Of a stretch of DNA of 12,520 nt, positions 1 to 6,929 are shown in pieces; within the stretch, counting starts at the first letter, position 1, and each line of letters starts with the position of its first letter. The translations under genes and the position numbers were made by a program. The notes beneath the pieces were generated by a model, which had not been told where the DNA came from, made no database searches, and saw nothing but the letters and a program-made list of their open reading frames with translations. Source of the stretch: Nodosilinea sp. BSH.14 (lineage in GTDB: Bacteria; Cyanobacteriota; Cyanobacteriia; Phormidesmidales; Phormidesmidaceae); NCBI GenBank assembly GCA_023264315.1, contig JALQST010000046.1:1-12520 (forward strand), read 5' to 3'.

Positions 1-36
1 CAGAATTCTGGGTCATCGTCTGGCGGGGCTGGGTGG

Positions 37-3000
37 ATGGGAGGTAGCTTGGATGCGGAACGCCAACGCACAGCGGCCCATCTGGCCTGTTTGGCGGATA
101 TGGCTGACGTTTTTTCCCATCGGTCCACCACTGAAGAGATTATGCAGGCCGTTGGCGAGAGGGTGGGCGCTTACCTATCGATTAGCCGCTGTGTCTTTGT
201 GGAAATCAACGACGACCAGGATCAGGCCATCGTGAACTATGATTGGCACCTCGCCGATACGCCAGATGTGAGGGGAGTTTATCTCATCTCCGACTTCATT
301 AGCGAGGACTCTCGGCAGGCGGCACGGGCCGGGAAACCCACCATCATCCACGACACCCAGACTGATCCGCGTGTAGACCATCAGCGCTACGCCGCCCTCA
401 ATGTTTACGCCTGCGTCAGTGTGCCTTTCCATCGCCAAGGGGTTTGGATGTATACCTTTACCGTCCATGCCTCCGCCCCTCGTCAGTGGCGCAACGATGA
501 GGTGCAGTTGATTCAAGAGGTGGCCAACGCGACCTTTCCCCGGATGGAACGGGCCTATGCCGAACAGGCACTCCAGACATCGGAAGCGAAGTATCGTACC
601 CTGTTCAACGAAATGGACGAGGGCTACTGCATTGCCGAGATTCTGCTGAATGACGCGGGTAAACCCGTTGACTACCGCATTCTAGAGGCCAACCCTCGCT
701 TCGAGCAGTTAACGGCGCTGTCGCTGGAGGTGGCCCTGAGTGGCCGCACCATCCGCGACATTGCCCCCGAACTGGAGGAACATTGGTATGAGATCTATGG
801 CCGGGTGGCCCTCACCGGAGAATCGGCCCGCTTTGAGCAACAGGCGGCGGGCTGGGGCCGCTGGTACGATGTCTACGCCTCTCGCATCGGTGCGCCGGAA
901 AAGCGCCAGGTGGCCATCCTCTTTAACGACATTACGGATCGCCAGGCCGCTGAGAACACCCTAGAGCAGCAAATCCGCCAAGAGTATCTCCTCAACGACA
1001 TCGCCCAGGAAATTCGTCAATCCCTCGATCTGCATCAGATCCTTCGCACGGCGGTGCACCGGGTAAGGGAATGGCTAGCCTGTGATCGGGTCATCGTTGT
1101 CCGCTTCCAGCCCAACTGGCAGGGGGAGGTGGTGATGGAGTCGGTGGGAAGAGCGTGGCTAGCAATGCAATCCACGACGATCACGGATGCCTGCCTAGAA
1201 GAGCGTTTCCTTGAACGCTTTCGCCGGGACTATGTGTCGGTCTTGCACGACATTCACCAGGCTGACCTAGCGCCTTGCTACGTTGATATGCTGCGGTTGT
1301 TTCAGGTGCAGGCCAGTTTAACTGCGCCCATTTTGCGAGGAAACACCCTTTGGGGGCTGTTCATCGCTCACCAGTGCGATGCTCCGCGTCAGTGGCAGGA
1401 TTCAGAAATTGCCCTGCTGAAGCGCCTCACCACCCAGGTGGGCATTGCCATTCACCAGTCCGAGCTCTATGCCCAAACCCGCCGCGAACTGCTGGCGAGG
1501 CAGCAGATACAGGCGGTGCTGGAAGAAAGCGAAGCCCGTTTTCGATCCCTCAGTGCCGCGGCCCCCATCGGCATCTGCCAAACCACCGCCGACGGCATCT
1601 GTCTCTATGCCAATCCCCGCTGGTGTGCACTCTCCGGGCTGAGCCTGGAGGATTGCCTAGGGGACGGCTGGTTTCAGGGGGTGCATCCTGAGGATTACGA
1701 GCTGCTCACCGCCGCCTGGACGCAGTATCTGGAGAACCATCACCAGACCATCCCGGATTTTCGGCTCAGAACCCCCGCCGGAGACATTCACTGGGTGTCC
1801 ATGCGCGTTGGCCCGATGATATCCCCCGGTGGCGACACCATTGGCCACGTCCTGACCGCCATTGATATCACCCAACAAACCGAAATCAAGGAAGCCCTGC
1901 TGGCCAGCGAACAACGGCTCCAGGCGATTTTAGACAATTCCCCCGCCGCTATCTATATGCTGGACGCAGACAACCGCCATGTGCTGGTCAACCAGAGCTA
2001 TGCTGACCTGTTCGCCACCACTCCAGCGAGGCTGGTGGGTCAAACCCTGCACGACCTTTGGCCCGCCGAGGTGGCAGATACCTTTGTAGCCCAAAACCGT
2101 ACGGTGCTCGCCTCTGGCCAACGGTTGCAATTTGAGGACATGGCTCCCTTAGCCGATGGTATCCACAGCTATATCACCGTCAAGTTTCCCCTCTACGATG
2201 GCGCTGGCCAGCCCTACGCCCTCTGCGGCATCTCCACCGACATCACCGAACGGAAACGGCTGGAAGCCCAGTTTTACCACGCCCAATGGCTCGAAAATCT
2301 GGGCACCTTGGCCAGCGGCATCGCCCACGACCTCAACAACATCCTCACCCCTATTCTGACCATGACCCAACTGCTCCGGCTGACCCAAGTCGGGCTTGAT
2401 CCCAAGGGCCAGGAAAAGCTGAATTTGATCGAGCGGAGTGCCAAACGAGGGGCCAACCTGGTCAAGCAAATCTTGGCCGTCACCCGCGCCCCCAACGGCC
2501 ATCCTATCCCCGTCGATCCGGTGGCGGCGCTATGGGAGGAAATTGCCCTCATGGGTCAGAGTTTTCCGAAAACGATTCAAATTCAGCCGGATCTCCCATT
2601 AGGGGAGAATCCTCCGCCCCTCGGCACCATTCTGACGGATCCGACCTACCTCCATCAGATCATCCTCAACCTCTGCGTCAATGCCCGCGATGCCATGCCC
2701 CAGGGTGGCCTATTGACCCTAGCGGCGGCAGAGGTTTGGGTGGATGAAGCCCCGGCCAACCCCATTCCAGCAGCCCAGCCGGGAGCCTACGTGAGGATCA
2801 CCGTGGCGGATACGGGCTGCGGCATCTCCCCGGAGGTGCAGCGGCAGATGTTTGATCCATTTTTTACCACCAAAGCCCCCAGCCAAGGAACCGGACTGGG
2901 CTTGGCCACCGTGCGCGAATTGGTGAAGGCCAGCGGCGGCTTTTTGCAAGTCTTGAGCGAGGTGGGCCAGGGCACTCAGTTTCAGGTCTATTTCCCCCGC

Positions 3001-3441
3001 GTGGCGGATCCGTCTCCGGCCCTTGACCCAACCGCCCTGCCTCCGTCTACGCCGCCGCCCTCCCCAGGGGCTACCCTGCTGCTGGTGGAGGATGAAGAGA
3101 TTGGGCGCGATATGCTGCGATCTCTGCTGGAAAGCCAACACTACCGCCTGCTCTTGGCCCAGGATGGGGTTGTGGCTCTTTCCCTATACCACCAACACCA
3201 AGAGGCCATTCAGCTTGTGATCACGGATATTATGATGCCCGTGCTAGACGGCTTTAGCGTGATCGAAAGCCTGCGAAGCCAAGATGCCAGCCTGCCCATC
3301 ATCGCCTTCAGCGGCATTCCCAGCCATGCCAAACAAGCCCTCGCTTCTGGGGCCAATGTCTTCCTAGACAAACCCTTTGATGTGGAAATGTTGCTGAACC
3401 AAGTCGCCTTTGCCCTCTGGCAATCGGCGAAGGCCACCTAG
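37..3441 (+). CDS. Multi-sensor hybrid histidine kinase (GAF-PAS-GAF-PAS-PAS-HisKA-HATPase-REC)
   Basis: A soluble two-component sensor kinase with a fused receiver; no membrane segment or signal peptide is visible. Approximate domains in 1134 residues: GAF 25-175; PAS 183-303; a phytochrome/cyanobacteriochrome-like GAF 325-475; PAS 495-615 (ending DITQQTE); PAS 623-740 (ending DITERK); HisKA with phospho-acceptor His764 in GIAHDLNN; HATPase with N-box Asn878, DTGCGI near 925-930, FDPFFTTK 939-946 and GTGLGLA 951-957; a Pro-rich linker 991-1010; REC 1012-1126 with Asp1019, phospho-acceptor Asp1064, Ser1092 and Lys1112. All catalytic residues are present, so it should be active. The start is uncertain: the frame is open to base 1, ATG37 lacks an upstream Shine-Dalgarno site, and a TTG at 49 sits just behind GGGAGGT (39-45). 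The first residues resemble an inter-domain linker, so more sensor domains may lie upstream. The ligand and partner regulator are unknown. Confidence 0.9.
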   Translation: MGGSLDAERQRTAAHLACLADMADVFSHRSTTEEIMQAVGERVGAYLSISRCVFVEINDDQDQAIVNYDWHLADTPDVRGVYLISDFISEDSRQAARAGKPTIIHDTQTDPRVDHQRYAALNVYACVSVPFHRQGVWMYTFTVHASAPRQWRNDEVQLIQEVANATFPRMERAYAEQALQTSEAKYRTLFNEMDEGYCIAEILLNDAGKPVDYRILEANPRFEQLTALSLEVALSGRTIRDIAPELEEHWYEIYGRVALTGESARFEQQAAGWGRWYDVYASRIGAPEKRQVAILFNDITDRQAAENTLEQQIRQEYLLNDIAQEIRQSLDLHQILRTAVHRVREWLACDRVIVVRFQPNWQGEVVMESVGRAWLAMQSTTITDACLEERFLERFRRDYVSVLHDIHQADLAPCYVDMLRLFQVQASLTAPILRGNTLWGLFIAHQCDAPRQWQDSEIALLKRLTTQVGIAIHQSELYAQTRRELLARQQIQAVLEESEARFRSLSAAAPIGICQTTADGICLYANPRWCALSGLSLEDCLGDGWFQGVHPEDYELLTAAWTQYLENHHQTIPDFRLRTPAGDIHWVSMRVGPMISPGGDTIGHVLTAIDITQQTEIKEALLASEQRLQAILDNSPAAIYMLDADNRHVLVNQSYADLFATTPARLVGQTLHDLWPAEVADTFVAQNRTVLASGQRLQFEDMAPLADGIHSYITVKFPLYDGAGQPYALCGISTDITERKRLEAQFYHAQWLENLGTLASGIAHDLNNILTPILTMTQLLRLTQVGLDPKGQEKLNLIERSAKRGANLVKQILAVTRAPNGHPIPVDPVAALWEEIALMGQSFPKTIQIQPDLPLGENPPPLGTILTDPTYLHQIILNLCVNARDAMPQGGLLTLAAAEVWVDEAPANPIPAAQPGAYVRITVADTGCGISPEVQRQMFDPFFTTKAPSQGTGLGLATVRELVKASGGFLQVLSEVGQGTQFQVYFPRVADPSPALDPTALPPSTPPPSPGATLLLVEDEEIGRDMLRSLLESQHYRLLLAQDGVVALSLYHQHQEAIQLVITDIMMPVLDGFSVIESLRSQDASLPIIAFSGIPSHAKQALASGANVFLDKPFDVEMLLNQVAFALWQSAKAT
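39..45 (+). promoter_or_regulatory. Shine-Dalgarno-like GGGAGGT near the kinase start
   Basis: GGGAGGT lies inside the first codons of the kinase frame. It is four to five bases before an in-frame TTG (49) and about eight before an out-of-frame ATG (53). If the protein does start within this window, TTG49 is better placed than ATG37. If the protein starts upstream, the match is chance. Confidence 0.3.
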
Positions 3442-3489
3442 GCCATACGGTCGTCCCCTCTACCCCATCGCCAGGGATGCCCTAGGGGC

Positions 3490-4281
3490 CTATTCCACAG
3501 ACACTCGGCGGGTTTCCACCACTAGGCCATCTTCTCGGATAATGACGGCGGAAATCCAGCGTTGGTCGGGGCGGGCGGGGGCGGTGCCCACTTTATACAG
3601 CCCGCCCGCACTGAGCACATCGAACACCACCGGACGGGGCTCAAAAAAGTCTGTGGCCGTCACCCCTTCATCCACCGCCACGCCCATCAGGGAACGGCCC
3701 TCCACGGGTTCCACCACAATGGTGTCGAAGGCGAAGGATTGGCCGGGGGAGAGGCGGCTAGGCAGCAGGGTTTGCAGGGTGGGCGGGTTAGTGCCGGAGG
3801 TGATGCGGCTGGTTTCCGCCAGGGTGTCTTGGCGGACGATTTGGCCATTTTCCAACCGCTGCCGGGAGGTGACATCGGCTTCCAGGTTCAGCCGTCGGTC
3901 GGGCAGGGTTTGCACCCCGTTCACCCGCGTCCGAGTTTCGATGGTGTAGGCCCCGGGGCCAGCGGCTTCCCAATTCAGCAGTTCCACATCGTAGGTCAGG
4001 GTACTGTACTGCTGCCAGAAAGTTGCGAGGGTTTGGCGCAGTTGGCCATGGTCAAAGCCTGTATCGCTGGTGAAGGTGCTGTCGTAGGCGGCCATCACGG
4101 CGTCTAAATCCTGGGCATTGGCGGCGGTTTCAATCCGATCTAGGGTTTGGCGCACCGCAGCCGGAGCCGTGTTTGCCGGAGCCGCCAGGGCCGGACCTAC
4201 TCCAAAAGCCAGCGCCCAAACTGCCCCGGTCAGACCGCCCAACCGTCCCATCGACGCCCCATCCACACCAAACTGCCCCAT
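3490..4281 (-). CDS. Secreted NTF2-like protein of unknown function
   Basis: A 263-residue protein from ATG4281. The N-terminus is a likely signal peptide: a hydrophobic stretch at about residues 15-32, then Ala-Leu-Ala followed by APANTAP, giving a type I cleavage site after about residue 33. No lipobox Cys was seen, so it is probably periplasmic or thylakoid-lumenal. Residues about 43-150 look like the helix plus curved-sheet pattern of the NTF2/SnoaL-like fold (RQTLDRIETAANAQDLDAVM, then FTSDTGFDHGQL and TLTYDVELLNWE). Residues about 150-263 look beta-rich and match nothing I recognise. NTF2-like folds include enzymes, binding proteins and structural modules, so no reaction can be assigned. 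A longer GTG start at 4296 exists, but GAGGAGA (4288-4294) is correctly spaced for ATG4281. The gene converges on the kinase with a 48-base gap and diverges from murG. Confidence 0.75.
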   Translation of the reverse strand: MGQFGVDGASMGRLGGLTGAVWALAFGVGPALAAPANTAPAAVRQTLDRIETAANAQDLDAVMAAYDSTFTSDTGFDHGQLRQTLATFWQQYSTLTYDVELLNWEAAGPGAYTIETRTRVNGVQTLPDRRLNLEADVTSRQRLENGQIVRQDTLAETSRITSGTNPPTLQTLLPSRLSPGQSFAFDTIVVEPVEGRSLMGVAVDEGVTATDFFEPRPVVFDVLSAGGLYKVGTAPARPDQRWISAVIIREDGLVVETRRVSVE

Positions 4282-4287
4282 ACCCAA

Positions 4288-4294
4288 TCTCCTC
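4288..4294 (-). promoter_or_regulatory. Ribosome binding site fixing the start of the NTF2-like gene
   Basis: On the minus strand the sequence reads GAGGAGA, about seven bases before ATG4281. The alternative GTG start at 4296 would place this purine run inside the coding region, so the ATG is preferred. This shortens the protein by five residues compared with the longest open frame. Confidence 0.6.
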
Positions 4295-4377
4295 ACCAGT
4301 GGTTAACCTGCGACAACGGACGCCAGCGGCTCAGATTCCGTTCCCGTAGTTCAAGCTTAGGGCAAGGGCCAAGGAGT

Positions 4378-4386
4378 TGGTATAGT
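4378..4386 (+). promoter_or_regulatory. murG: Possible extended -10 promoter for murG
   Basis: TGGTATAGT is a TGn extended -10 followed by TATAGT, about 30 bases before the murG GTG start in the 135-base divergent spacer. No good -35 is visible at the usual distance, which an extended -10 can tolerate. It is judged from pattern alone. Confidence 0.35.
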
Positions 4387-4416
4387 GAAAGGCGTTTTTG
4401 CGGGCGAGACAAGACC

Positions 4417-5565
4417 GTGGCCCAAACTCTTTCCTCCCAGCCGTCGGAGTTACCTCCTAATTTGCCAAGCCCTGCGCCACCGGGGACAAGGTCGAACCCG
4501 TCGCCGAAAATTCTGGTTGCTGCCAGCGGTACCGGGGGCCACCTGTTCCCCGCCTTGGCCACCGCCACCGAGCTTCAGCAGATGGGCTATACGCTGGAAT
4601 GGCTGGGGGTGCCCAATCGCCTAGAAACCACCCTAGTAGCCGATCACTACCCCTTGCATACGGTGAAACTGGCGGGGCTTCAGGGACGGCCTGGAATCCG
4701 CACGGTGCGACTATTGAGCCAGTGCACCCTAGCCACGCGACGGGTACGAAAACTGCTGAAACAGGGCCAATTTAGCGGCGTGTTCACCACCGGGGGCTAC
4801 ATTGCCGCCCCAGCCATCCTCGCGGCCCACTCCCTCGGTTTGCCCACGGTCTTGCACGAATCCAACGCCCTGCCCGGAAAAGTCACCCGCTGGCTGAGTT
4901 CCTGGTGTACCACCGTAGCGCTTGGGTTTGATGCCGCCGAGACGTATCTGCCCAAGGCCCATACGGTGACGGTGGGCACCCCTGTGCGGGCCGACTTTTT
5001 GGTGAACCCTCCCCCGGAGTTAGTCGATCCCGAAATTCCGTCAGACGTGCCGCTGATCCTGATTTTTGGCGGTAGTCAGGGGGCCGTTGCGGTCAATCGG
5101 CTGGTGCGTCAGGCGGCCCCTGCCTGGTTAGCGCAAGGTGCTTGGATTATCCACCAAACCGGAAACAACGACCCCGACACCGATGCTCTCAGTCATCCCC
5201 ACTACATCCATCGCCCCTTTTTCGACACCATGGCAGCGCTGCTGAATCGGGCGGATCTAGCCCTCTGTCGTTCCGGCGCAGGCACCCTGACGGAACTGGC
5301 CATCACCCGCACCCCCTCCCTGCTGATTCCCTACCCCGCAGCGGCGGAGGATCATCAAACCATCAACGCCCGCGTGTTCAGCACCGCCGGAGCGGCCCAA
5401 CTTTTGCCCCAAAAAGAACTGACCGCAGAACGACTGTCTCACACCGTAACCCAGCTTTTGCAACACCCCAACCAACTCGCCACCATGGCCACAGCGGCGG
5501 GGAATCTTGCGGTACGGGACAGCGCCCAAAAACTGGCGACCCTGGTACAGCAGGTGATGGGGTGA
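4417..5565 (+). CDS. murG: MurG, lipid I N-acetylglucosaminyltransferase
   Basis: MurG transfers GlcNAc from UDP-GlcNAc to undecaprenyl-pyrophosphoryl-MurNAc-pentapeptide (lipid I) to make lipid II, on the cytoplasmic face of the inner membrane. It belongs to the GT28 family with a GT-B fold. From GTG4417 the product is 382 residues. It shows the N-terminal glycine loop SGTGGHLFPA (37-46), GGYIAAPA (126-133), HESNALPGKVTR (147-158), the second glycine loop FGGSQGA (217-223), and the donor-binding RSGAGTLTE with Glu293 followed by PYPAAAEDHQ. The open frame runs upstream to 4147, but that part overlaps the divergent gene in antisense and reads as low-quality protein. GTG4417 is the only sensible in-frame start close to the conserved core. 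It still leaves about 30 Pro/Ser-rich residues before KILVAASGTGG, longer than in E. coli MurG. The ribosome binding site is weak. Confidence 0.95.
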   Translation: MAQTLSSQPSELPPNLPSPAPPGTRSNPSPKILVAASGTGGHLFPALATATELQQMGYTLEWLGVPNRLETTLVADHYPLHTVKLAGLQGRPGIRTVRLLSQCTLATRRVRKLLKQGQFSGVFTTGGYIAAPAILAAHSLGLPTVLHESNALPGKVTRWLSSWCTTVALGFDAAETYLPKAHTVTVGTPVRADFLVNPPPELVDPEIPSDVPLILIFGGSQGAVAVNRLVRQAAPAWLAQGAWIIHQTGNNDPDTDALSHPHYIHRPFFDTMAALLNRADLALCRSGAGTLTELAITRTPSLLIPYPAAAEDHQTINARVFSTAGAAQLLPQKELTAERLSHTVTQLLQHPNQLATMATAAGNLAVRDSAQKLATLVQQVMG

Positions 5566-5584
5566 TGGCCAAGTCTCTGGCTGA

Positions 5585-5641
5585 CCTCACCCCCAGCCCC
5601 TCTCCACAAATGGAGAGGGGAGCTAGAGTAGGGGAGCTAGA
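5585..5641. repeat. Hairpin repeat with CCTCACCCCCAG box and tandem GGGGAGCTAGA
   Basis: Twenty bases after the murG stop comes CCTCACCCCCAG (5585-5596). It is followed by a perfect 10-bp stem, CCCCTCTCCA (5597-5606) and TGGAGAGGGG (5611-5620), with a CAAA loop. Next are two direct copies of GGGGAGCTAGA (5617-5627 and 5631-5641) spaced 14 bases apart. There is no T-run after the stem, so it is a poor intrinsic terminator, although the hairpin could stabilise the murG mRNA end. A diverged inverted copy lies at 6520-6550. It is best read as a dispersed cyanobacterial palindromic repeat. Confidence 0.7.
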
Positions 5642-5754
5642 ATCAGGGTTCTAAGATTCGCCTGGGGCAGACCAGCGGCTTTTTGGTAGGCTAATCTAAA
5701 AGGCAAGGTTTCCTAATTCTCTGTTTTTCTAGCCCTCATTGGTGGACATCATCT

Positions 5755-6276
5755 ATGCCCAGAACCCAGCGTAACGACAACTTCATCGACAAGTCCTTTA
5801 CGGTGATGGCGGACATGATTCTCAAGATGATGCCCGCCAAAAAGAGCGAGAAGGAAGCCTTTGCCTACTACCGCGACGGTATGTCGGCCCAGGCCGATGG
5901 CGAATATGCCGAGGCGATGGAAAACTACCGCGAAGCCCTCACCCTGGAAGAAGACCCCTACGACCGCAGCTTCATCCTCTACAACATGGGCCTGATCCAC
6001 GCCAGCAACGGCGAGCATGAACTGGCCATGGAAAAGTACCAGGAAGCCATCGACCTCAACCCCCGCATGTGCCAAGCCCTCAACAACATGGCCGTGATCT
6101 ACCACTACAAGGGCGAACAGGCCGAAGCCGCCGGAGACAGCGACTCCGCCGAAACCTTTTTCGATGAAGCCGCCCGCTACTGGCTGGAAGCCATCACCAT
6201 CGCCCCCAATAACTATATCGAGGCCCAAAACTGGATGAAAAACACCGGACGCCTCAAGAACGACATCTTCTTCTAA
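5755..6276 (+). CDS. ycf3: Photosystem I assembly protein Ycf3
   Basis: Ycf3 is a peripheral thylakoid TPR protein that helps assemble the PsaA/PsaB core of photosystem I. The 173-residue length is normal for the family. The N-terminus MPRTQRNDNFIDKSFTVMAD is the family signature and is nearly invariant from cyanobacteria to chloroplasts. Three TPR-like units are visible at about 35-68 (AFAYYRDGMSAQADGEYAEA), 72-105 (SFILYNMGLIHASNGEHELA) and 120-153, followed by PNNYIEAQNW (151-160). The C-terminal tail LKNDIFF is slightly longer than in many homologues. GGTGG (5741-5745) lies about ten bases before the ATG. The gene is on the same strand as murG, 189 bases downstream, with a hairpin repeat between them. 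Co-transcription is possible but not suggested by function. Confidence 0.97.
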   Translation: MPRTQRNDNFIDKSFTVMADMILKMMPAKKSEKEAFAYYRDGMSAQADGEYAEAMENYREALTLEEDPYDRSFILYNMGLIHASNGEHELAMEKYQEAIDLNPRMCQALNNMAVIYHYKGEQAEAAGDSDSAETFFDEAARYWLEAITIAPNNYIEAQNWMKNTGRLKNDIFF

Positions 6277-6387
6277 GGCCGTCCGCCTCATCCCCCGTAG
6301 GGTGGGCAGTGCCCACCTGTTCCCTGAACGGTATGTCTCCAATCGCCCCTTATAGGTCAGTCTCTATGCTGCTTGGTGCCTTGGTTG

Positions 6388-6463
6388 GATCCCCCCTAGC
6401 CCCCCTTATTAAGGGGGGAACCGGAATCAAAGTCCCCCTTTCCAAGGGGGATTTAGGGGGATC
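6388..6463. repeat. Two facing GATCCCCC-type hairpin units
   Basis: The left unit begins GATCCCCCCTA and folds CCCCCCTT (6400-6407) onto AAGGGGGG (6411-6418) with an ATT loop. The right unit folds CCCCCTT (6434-6440) onto AAGGGGG (6444-6450) with a TCC loop and ends TAGGGGGATC, the mirror of the left beginning. The pair could also fold as one long outer hairpin. This matches the general look of dispersed cyanobacterial intergenic repeats. Confidence 0.65.
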
Positions 6464-6519
6464 TCCAAAGCGGTCATAGACATCTCGGAGATGTGTCAAG
6501 CAGCAGCCCCTCCGGCCCC

Positions 6520-6550
6520 CCTCTCCCCGTTGGAGAGGCCTGGGGGTGAG
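6520..6550. repeat. Second, inverted copy of the CTCACCCCCAG hairpin repeat
   Basis: CCTCTCC (6520-6526) pairs with GGAGAGG (6532-6538) over a CCGTT loop and is followed by CCTGGGGGTGAG. Read on the minus strand this gives CTCACCCCCAGGCCTCTCC, closely matching the element downstream of murG at 5585-5620. The two copies lie about 0.9 kb apart in opposite orientation, flanking ycf3. Confidence 0.6.
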
Positions 6551-6616
6551 GGCCAAGGCTCTGATGGTGGGCACTGCCCACCCTACGTTAGTGATAGTTT
6601 TTGTGATTCCAACACC

Positions 6617-6909
6617 ATGATTGATCTCGAACAGGTTCAGAAAGTTGCGCTGCTGGCTCGGTTGGAGCTTTCCCCCGAAGAAGAGCAGCAGTTCACCGGG
6701 CAGCTCAGCCGCATTTTGGAATACGTGGAGCAGCTCAGCGAACTCGACACCGCCAACGTGGAACCCACCACCCGCGCCATCGAACTCAACAACATCACCC
6801 GCCCCGATGCGTTAGAACCCTTTGGCGACCGGAAACCATGCTGAACTGCGCCCCCGACCGGGAAGAGGACTTTTTCAGGGTGCCCAAAATCCTCGAAGGC
6901 GAAGGCTAA
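6617..6909 (+). CDS. gatC: GatC, Asp/Glu-tRNA amidotransferase subunit C, with one-base frameshift
   Basis: GatC is the small subunit of the GatCAB amidotransferase, which converts Glu-tRNA(Gln) and Asp-tRNA(Asn) to the amidated forms; it wraps around and stabilises GatA. From ATG6617 the reading gives MIDLEQVQKVALLARLELSP and then LEYVEQLSELDTANVEPTTR, classic GatC. The frame stops after 75 residues with GDRKPC. The expected tail continues in the next frame: MLNCAPDREEDFFRVPKIL then EGEG, ending at 6909. Adding one base near 6829-6835, probably a G in CGG, restores DRE(T)MLN and a normal 97-residue protein. This is either a sequencing or assembly error or a real C-terminal truncation. Cyanobacteria rely on this pathway for Gln-tRNA, so error is more likely. 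gatC ends 20 bases from the converging cnaT, and no strong ribosome binding site is visible. Confidence 0.88.
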
Positions 6910-6929
6910 CGTCCCTTCCGGCGCAGCAG

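Larger units (their letters stand above)
6296..6587. repeat. Nested palindromic repeat block between ycf3 and gatC
   Basis: This block fills most of the 340-base spacer between ycf3 and gatC and has no credible gene. Its ends are a perfect 22-base inverted pair (6296-6317 and 6566-6587). Each arm contains its own palindrome, GGTGGGCA-G-TGCCCACC. Inside are two related GATCCCCC...CCCCCTT...AAGGGGG units facing each other (6388-6463) and a CTCTCC/GGAGAG hairpin with a GGGGGTGAG box (6520-6550). No open frame looks like protein; the 74-codon minus-strand frame at 6350-6574 is repeat sequence read as codons. No target-site duplication is apparent. It resembles stacked non-autonomous palindromic elements. 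Confidence 0.75.

Noticed and set aside
53..235. 60-codon + frame with ATG53 behind a GGAGGT sequence
   Set aside because: It overlaps the kinase in another frame and has no domain-like content, whereas the kinase frame reads as a normal GAF domain throughout.
3442..3489. Bidirectional terminator between the converging kinase and NTF2-like genes
   Set aside because: Only short, imperfect CCCCT/AGGGG pairing with no T-run; too weak to call.
4147..4416. 90-codon upstream extension of murG
   Set aside because: It is antisense to the 5' part of the NTF2-like gene, is Arg/Ser/Pro-rich without motifs, and goes far beyond normal MurG length; GTG4417 is preferred.
5142..5654. 170-codon + frame over the end of murG
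   Set aside because: Shadow frame of murG running into the hairpin repeat; composition is His/Arg/Pro-rich and unlike a folded protein.
6350..6574. 74-codon - frame in the ycf3-gatC spacer
   Set aside because: Its peptide (LTPRPLQRGEGG, PPLIRGARGD) is what the palindromic repeats give when translated; such frames are common false genes.
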